Below are positions 5,875 to 8,243 of a DNA stretch of 8,243 nucleotides, in pieces (position 1 is the stretch's first letter; each line of letters opens with the position of its first letter). The notes under the pieces are model-generated. The model ran no database searches and was not told the DNA's origin. It worked only from the letters and a program-made list of their open reading frames with translations. Origin of the DNA: Actinomycetes bacterium (GTDB lineage Bacteria; Actinomycetota; Actinomycetes; Actinomycetales; Dermatophilaceae); contig JAEWFB010000348.1 of assembly GCA_023389095.1 (NCBI GenBank), forward strand, positions 1 to 8,243, written 5' to 3'. The position numbers and the translations under genes were made by a program.

Positions 5875-6861
5875 ATGCCCGCGTCCGCCTCGGCCGAGAA
5901 GACCGAACGGCTGCTCAACCTCATCCTCGCGCTGAAGTCCGCGCGCCGACCGGTGTCGAAGCAGCGGATCCGCGAGTCCCTGCCCGCCTACGCCCAGGCG
6001 AGCTCCGACGAGGCGTTCGACCGCATGTTCGAGCGCGACAAGGACGAGCTGCGCGAGATGGGCATCCCCATCTCCACGACCGTCATCGACGTCCTCTTCG
6101 ACGACGAGGTCGGCTACCGCATCGACTCCAACGAGACGTCCCTGCCGGCCATCGCCTTCGAGCCCGACGAGGTCGCCGCCCTCGCGCTGGCCGCACGCAC
6201 GTGGTCGACCGCGAGCATCTCCGGGGCGGCCTCGGCCGGCCTGCGCAAGCTGCGCCTGGCCGGCGTCGAGATCGACGAGTCGGTCGCGGCCGGCGCCGAG
6301 CCGCGCATCCGCACCAAGGAGCCGGCCTTCGAGGCCGTGCACGCCGCCGTCACGGCCCTTCAGCCGATCACCTTCGACTACCGCAAGAACGACGGGTCGG
6401 TCACGACCCGGCACGTCCAGCCGTGGGCGCTGAAGAACTGGCACGGGCGCTGGTACGTCACGGGGTTCGACGTCGACCGCCAGGACGAGCGCGCCTTCCG
6501 CCTCAGCCGCTTCGAGGGCCAGGTGCGCCGCAAGGGCCGCGCCGGCTCGTACGCCGTGCCCGCCGACCACGTGCCCGAGGTGGCGCTCGAGGCCCAGCCC
6601 ACCGAGCCCGAGGGCACCGCCCTCGTGCGCCTGCGCACCGGACGCGGCCACACGCTGCGACGGCACGCCGTGCGCACCACCGAGCTCGGCGGGCGCTGGG
6701 ACGAGGTCGAGGTGCCCTACCGCAGGGGTGTCACCGACCGCGACGTCGTGGCCCTCGGCGTCGATGCCCTCGCGGTGTCGCCGGCCGAGCTCGTCGACGC
6801 CGTCCGCACCGCGCTCACCGGCGCGGCGCAGGCCCACGAACACCCGGGAGGGCAGGCATGA
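5875..6861 (+). CDS. pafB: DNA-damage response regulator PafB (HTH-WYL protein)
   Basis: PafB pairs with PafC to activate the LexA-independent DNA-damage genes in mycobacteria and relatives; the name comes from its place beside pafA. The 328-residue product has an N-terminal winged-helix region (about residues 8-85) with the PafB-like stretch ERLLNLILALKSARRPVSK and DEAFDRMFERDKDELREMG. A WYL domain follows at about 150-220, with W193-Y194-V195 in GRWYVTGFD, so the third motif residue is Val, and the Arg-bearing block FRLSRFEG (208-215). A WCX-like C-terminal domain covers about 245-320. WYL domains sense nucleic-acid or nucleotide ligands; for PafBC single-stranded DNA has been reported. The start at ATG 5875 has AGGAAAGG (5861-5868) 6 nt upstream. 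The stop overlaps the start of pafC (ATGA), so the two are translationally coupled. Confidence 0.95.
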   Translation: MPASASAEKTERLLNLILALKSARRPVSKQRIRESLPAYAQASSDEAFDRMFERDKDELREMGIPISTTVIDVLFDDEVGYRIDSNETSLPAIAFEPDEVAALALAARTWSTASISGAASAGLRKLRLAGVEIDESVAAGAEPRIRTKEPAFEAVHAAVTALQPITFDYRKNDGSVTTRHVQPWALKNWHGRWYVTGFDVDRQDERAFRLSRFEGQVRRKGRAGSYAVPADHVPEVALEAQPTEPEGTALVRLRTGRGHTLRRHAVRTTELGGRWDEVEVPYRRGVTDRDVVALGVDALAVSPAELVDAVRTALTGAAQAHEHPGGQA

Positions 6862-7850
6862 GCGAGACCCGACGCGCCGCGGCGCGCCGCCCGCCCGAGA
6901 CCGCCACGCAGCGCCTCGGCCGGCTCCTCGACATGGTGCCGTGGCTGCTCCAGCACCGCGGCGTGCCGATCGCCGAGGCGGCGGCCGAGTTCGGCGTCAC
7001 GCAGGAGCAGGTCGTCGACGACCTCGAGCTGCTCTTCGTGTGCGGCACACCGGGCTACGGGCACTCCGAGCTCATCGACGCCGACTGGGAGAGCGGCCAC
7101 ATCTACCTCGACAACGCCGACGACATCGCCGAGCCGATGCGCCTGACGCGTGACGAGGCCATCACCCTCACCGCCGGCCTGCAGGCGCTCGGGTCGACCC
7201 TCGTCGGCTCCGACGTCGCCGAGCGCACCCTCGACAAGCTGCGCCGGGCGGTGGCCACGACCGCCGGCGACCCGGCCGGGCGCATCGCGCTCGACCTCGA
7301 CGACGGCAGCCAGCACGAGGCCATGGCGCCCCTCAAGGACGCCTTCGCCCGCGGTCGGCGCGTGCACCTGCACTACTACGTCGCCACCCGCGACGAGCGC
7401 ACCGAGCGCGACGTCGACATCATGCGCATCGTCAACCTCGACGCCCAGTGGTACGTCGAGGGCTGGTGCCACCGGGCCCAGGCCGTGCGGCTGTTCCGCC
7501 TCGACCGCATCGAGGCGGTCGAGGTGCTCGACACCGACGGCACGCCACCGGAGCAGGCTCGTCCCCGCGACCTCGACGACGTCTTCGTGCCGAGCGCCGA
7601 CGACCTGACCGTGGTCGTCGAGGCGAGCCGCTGGGCCGCCTGGATCGCGGACTACTACCCGAACGAGGGCGTCGAGCGGCTCGCCGACGGCTCCCTGCGG
7701 GTCACGCTGAAGGTCGCCGACCCCGCCCTCGTACGGCGGCTCGTCCTGCGCCTCGGCGGCGAGGCGCGTGTCGTCTCCCCGCCCGAGCTGGCCGACGCCG
7801 TCGCGGGGGAGGCGCGCGCCGCCCTCGCCGCCTACGACCCCGGCGGCTGA
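6858..7850 (+). CDS. pafC: DNA-damage response regulator PafC (HTH-WYL protein)
   Basis: The 330-residue partner of PafB starts at ATG 6858, overlapping the pafB stop by 4 nt, with GGAGG (6847-6851) 6 nt upstream. The frame stays open far upstream across pafB, but that is a shadow frame and the ATGA junction fixes the start. The N-terminal HTH region (about 18-95) includes RLLDMVPWLLQHRGVPIAE and FGVTQEQVVDDLELLFVCG, typical of PafC. The WYL domain (about 155-220) has W198-Y199-V200 in AQWYVEGWC and FRLDRI (213-218). A WCX-like domain follows to the end. PafB and PafC are similar in plan and probably act as a heterodimer that helps RNA polymerase recognise damage-response promoters. Single fused PafBC proteins occur in some actinobacteria; here they are separate. 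Confidence 0.95.
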   Translation: MSETRRAAARRPPETATQRLGRLLDMVPWLLQHRGVPIAEAAAEFGVTQEQVVDDLELLFVCGTPGYGHSELIDADWESGHIYLDNADDIAEPMRLTRDEAITLTAGLQALGSTLVGSDVAERTLDKLRRAVATTAGDPAGRIALDLDDGSQHEAMAPLKDAFARGRRVHLHYYVATRDERTERDVDIMRIVNLDAQWYVEGWCHRAQAVRLFRLDRIEAVEVLDTDGTPPEQARPRDLDDVFVPSADDLTVVVEASRWAAWIADYYPNEGVERLADGSLRVTLKVADPALVRRLVLRLGGEARVVSPPELADAVAGEARAALAAYDPGG

Positions 7851-7860
7851 CGCCTGCGGC

Positions 7861-7920
7861 CGTGCCGTCCCCAGAAGCTCGCCCACATTGTGGTCAGGCC
7901 ACCGTGGGGAGGCCGGCACG
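7861..7920 (+). other. Long imperfect inverted repeat between pafC and tatA
   Basis: CGTGCCG-TCCCC (7861-7872) can pair with GGGGA-ggc-CGGCACG (7906-7920), giving 12 base pairs with a 3-nt bulge. The 33-nt loop can itself form a small CCAC-ATT-GTGG hairpin (7883-7893). It begins 10 nt after the pafC stop and ends 13 nt before the tatA -10 candidate. It could be a terminator without a U-tract, or an RNA-processing or protective structure if transcription reads through. Confidence 0.4.
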
Positions 7921-7933
7921 CGCACCCGACACG

Positions 7934-7939
7934 TACACT
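7934..7939 (+). promoter_or_regulatory. Candidate -10 element of tatA (TACACT)
   Basis: TACACT fits TAnnnT and would start transcription near 7946, giving a leader of about 50 nt. No -35 match is visible. The flanking TACACTGGCCG is nearly identical to TACAGTGGCCG at 3147-3157 before the FKBP lipoprotein gene. Confidence 0.4.
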
Positions 7940-7995
7940 GGCCGTGGCCCCGGAACAGCCGGACGAGGCCATCGACGTTCCAAGGAGATGCCGCC

Positions 7996-8243
7996 ATGCT
8001 GCGGAACCTCAGCCCCGCACACATCATGATCGTGGTCGTCGTGCTCGTCGTGCTCTTCGGATGGAAGCGACTGCCCGACATGGCGCGCAGCCTGGGCCGG
8101 TCGGCCCGTGTCTTCAAGTCCGAGGTCGACGAGCTGAAGAAGGACGGCAAGTCCGAGCCGAGCGACGCCGCCAAGAGCACCGTCCCGGGTGACGTCGTCG
8201 ACGACGAGCAGCGCCGTGCGGCCGACGAGCAGCTCGCCGAGGC
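7996..8243 (+). CDS. tatA: Sec-independent (Tat) translocase subunit TatA, 3'-truncated
   Basis: TatA oligomerises to let folded proteins with twin-arginine signals cross the membrane. The frame is open from ATG 7996 to the window end (82 complete codons), so the C-terminus is missing. AAGGAG (7982-7987) lies 8 nt upstream. The protein has the classic short N-terminus, a membrane helix (about residues 9-21, IMIVVVVLVVLF), the hinge F21-G22 and the amphipathic helix KRLPDMARSLGRSARVFKSE. A charged, probably disordered tail then begins. TatB is less likely, because the hinge block and helix are TatA-like. Position after pafB-pafC matches the mycobacterial order, where tatC follows; tatC would be expected just beyond the window. 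Confidence 0.94.
   Translation, partial: MLRNLSPAHIMIVVVVLVVLFGWKRLPDMARSLGRSARVFKSEVDELKKDGKSEPSDAAKSTVPGDVVDDEQRRAADEQLAE

Noticed and set aside
5790..6857. Long open frame running into pafC from upstream, across pafB
   Set aside because: It overlaps pafB in another frame and has low-complexity Arg/Pro/Gly translation typical of GC-rich shadow frames. PafC begins at the ATGA junction at 6858 with its own ribosome-binding site.
6844..6861. Pup-like GGQ end at the PafB C-terminus (HPGGQA)
   Set aside because: The GGQ is not terminal, and the protein is clearly an HTH-WYL regulator with none of Pup's features. The resemblance is chance.
6717..8180. Minus-strand open frame of 487 codons opposite pafC and tatA
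   Set aside because: Its translation shows no recognisable domain and mirrors the codon pattern of the real plus-strand genes. It is a GC-rich antisense artefact.

Overview
The window is very GC-rich, with strong third-position GC bias. It carries the Pup-ligase/PafBC region typical of Actinobacteria: pafA, FKBP-type prolyl isomerases, a DUF3866 gene, pafB-pafC and tatA. The pafA ... pafB-pafC-tatA order is the known mycobacterial one, here with two FKBP genes and a DUF3866 gene in between. This suggests a member of the Micrococcales (Intrasporangiaceae or a related family); the taxon is an inference.

Layout. Bases 3-551: 5'-truncated small GerMN-domain lipoprotein (+). Bases 564-1580: extended short-chain dehydrogenase/epimerase (-), convergent with the lipoprotein and divergent from pafA. 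Bases 1670-3061: pafA, Pup-protein ligase (+), with an apparent leaderless start. Bases 3218-4216: lipoprotein with two FKBP domains, the first degenerate (+). Bases 4318-4704: single-domain cytosolic FKBP (+). Bases 4670-5791: DUF3866 protein (-), whose 3' end overlaps the FKBP gene tail-to-tail by 35 bp. Bases 5792-5874: compact divergent promoter region holding a near-match to the actinobacterial LexA/SOS box. Bases 5875-6861 and 6858-7850: pafB and pafC (+), overlapping by 4 bp. Bases 7996-8243: tatA (+), cut by the window end.

How the genes relate. PafA attaches Pup to protein lysines, marking them for the bacterial proteasome. PafB and PafC form the WYL-domain activator of the LexA-independent DNA-damage response. 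TatA is the pore-forming part of the twin-arginine export system. The FKBPs are folding helpers, one outside and one inside the membrane. DUF3866 has no established function, but it sits in the middle of this set and shares its promoter region with pafB.

No RNA gene, mobile element or CRISPR array was seen. The genes are mostly known families. The points most worth a second look are the LexA-like box between DUF3866 and pafB, the DUF3866 gene itself, the FKBP/DUF3866 overlap, the leaderless starts and the structured pafC-tatA intergenic region.
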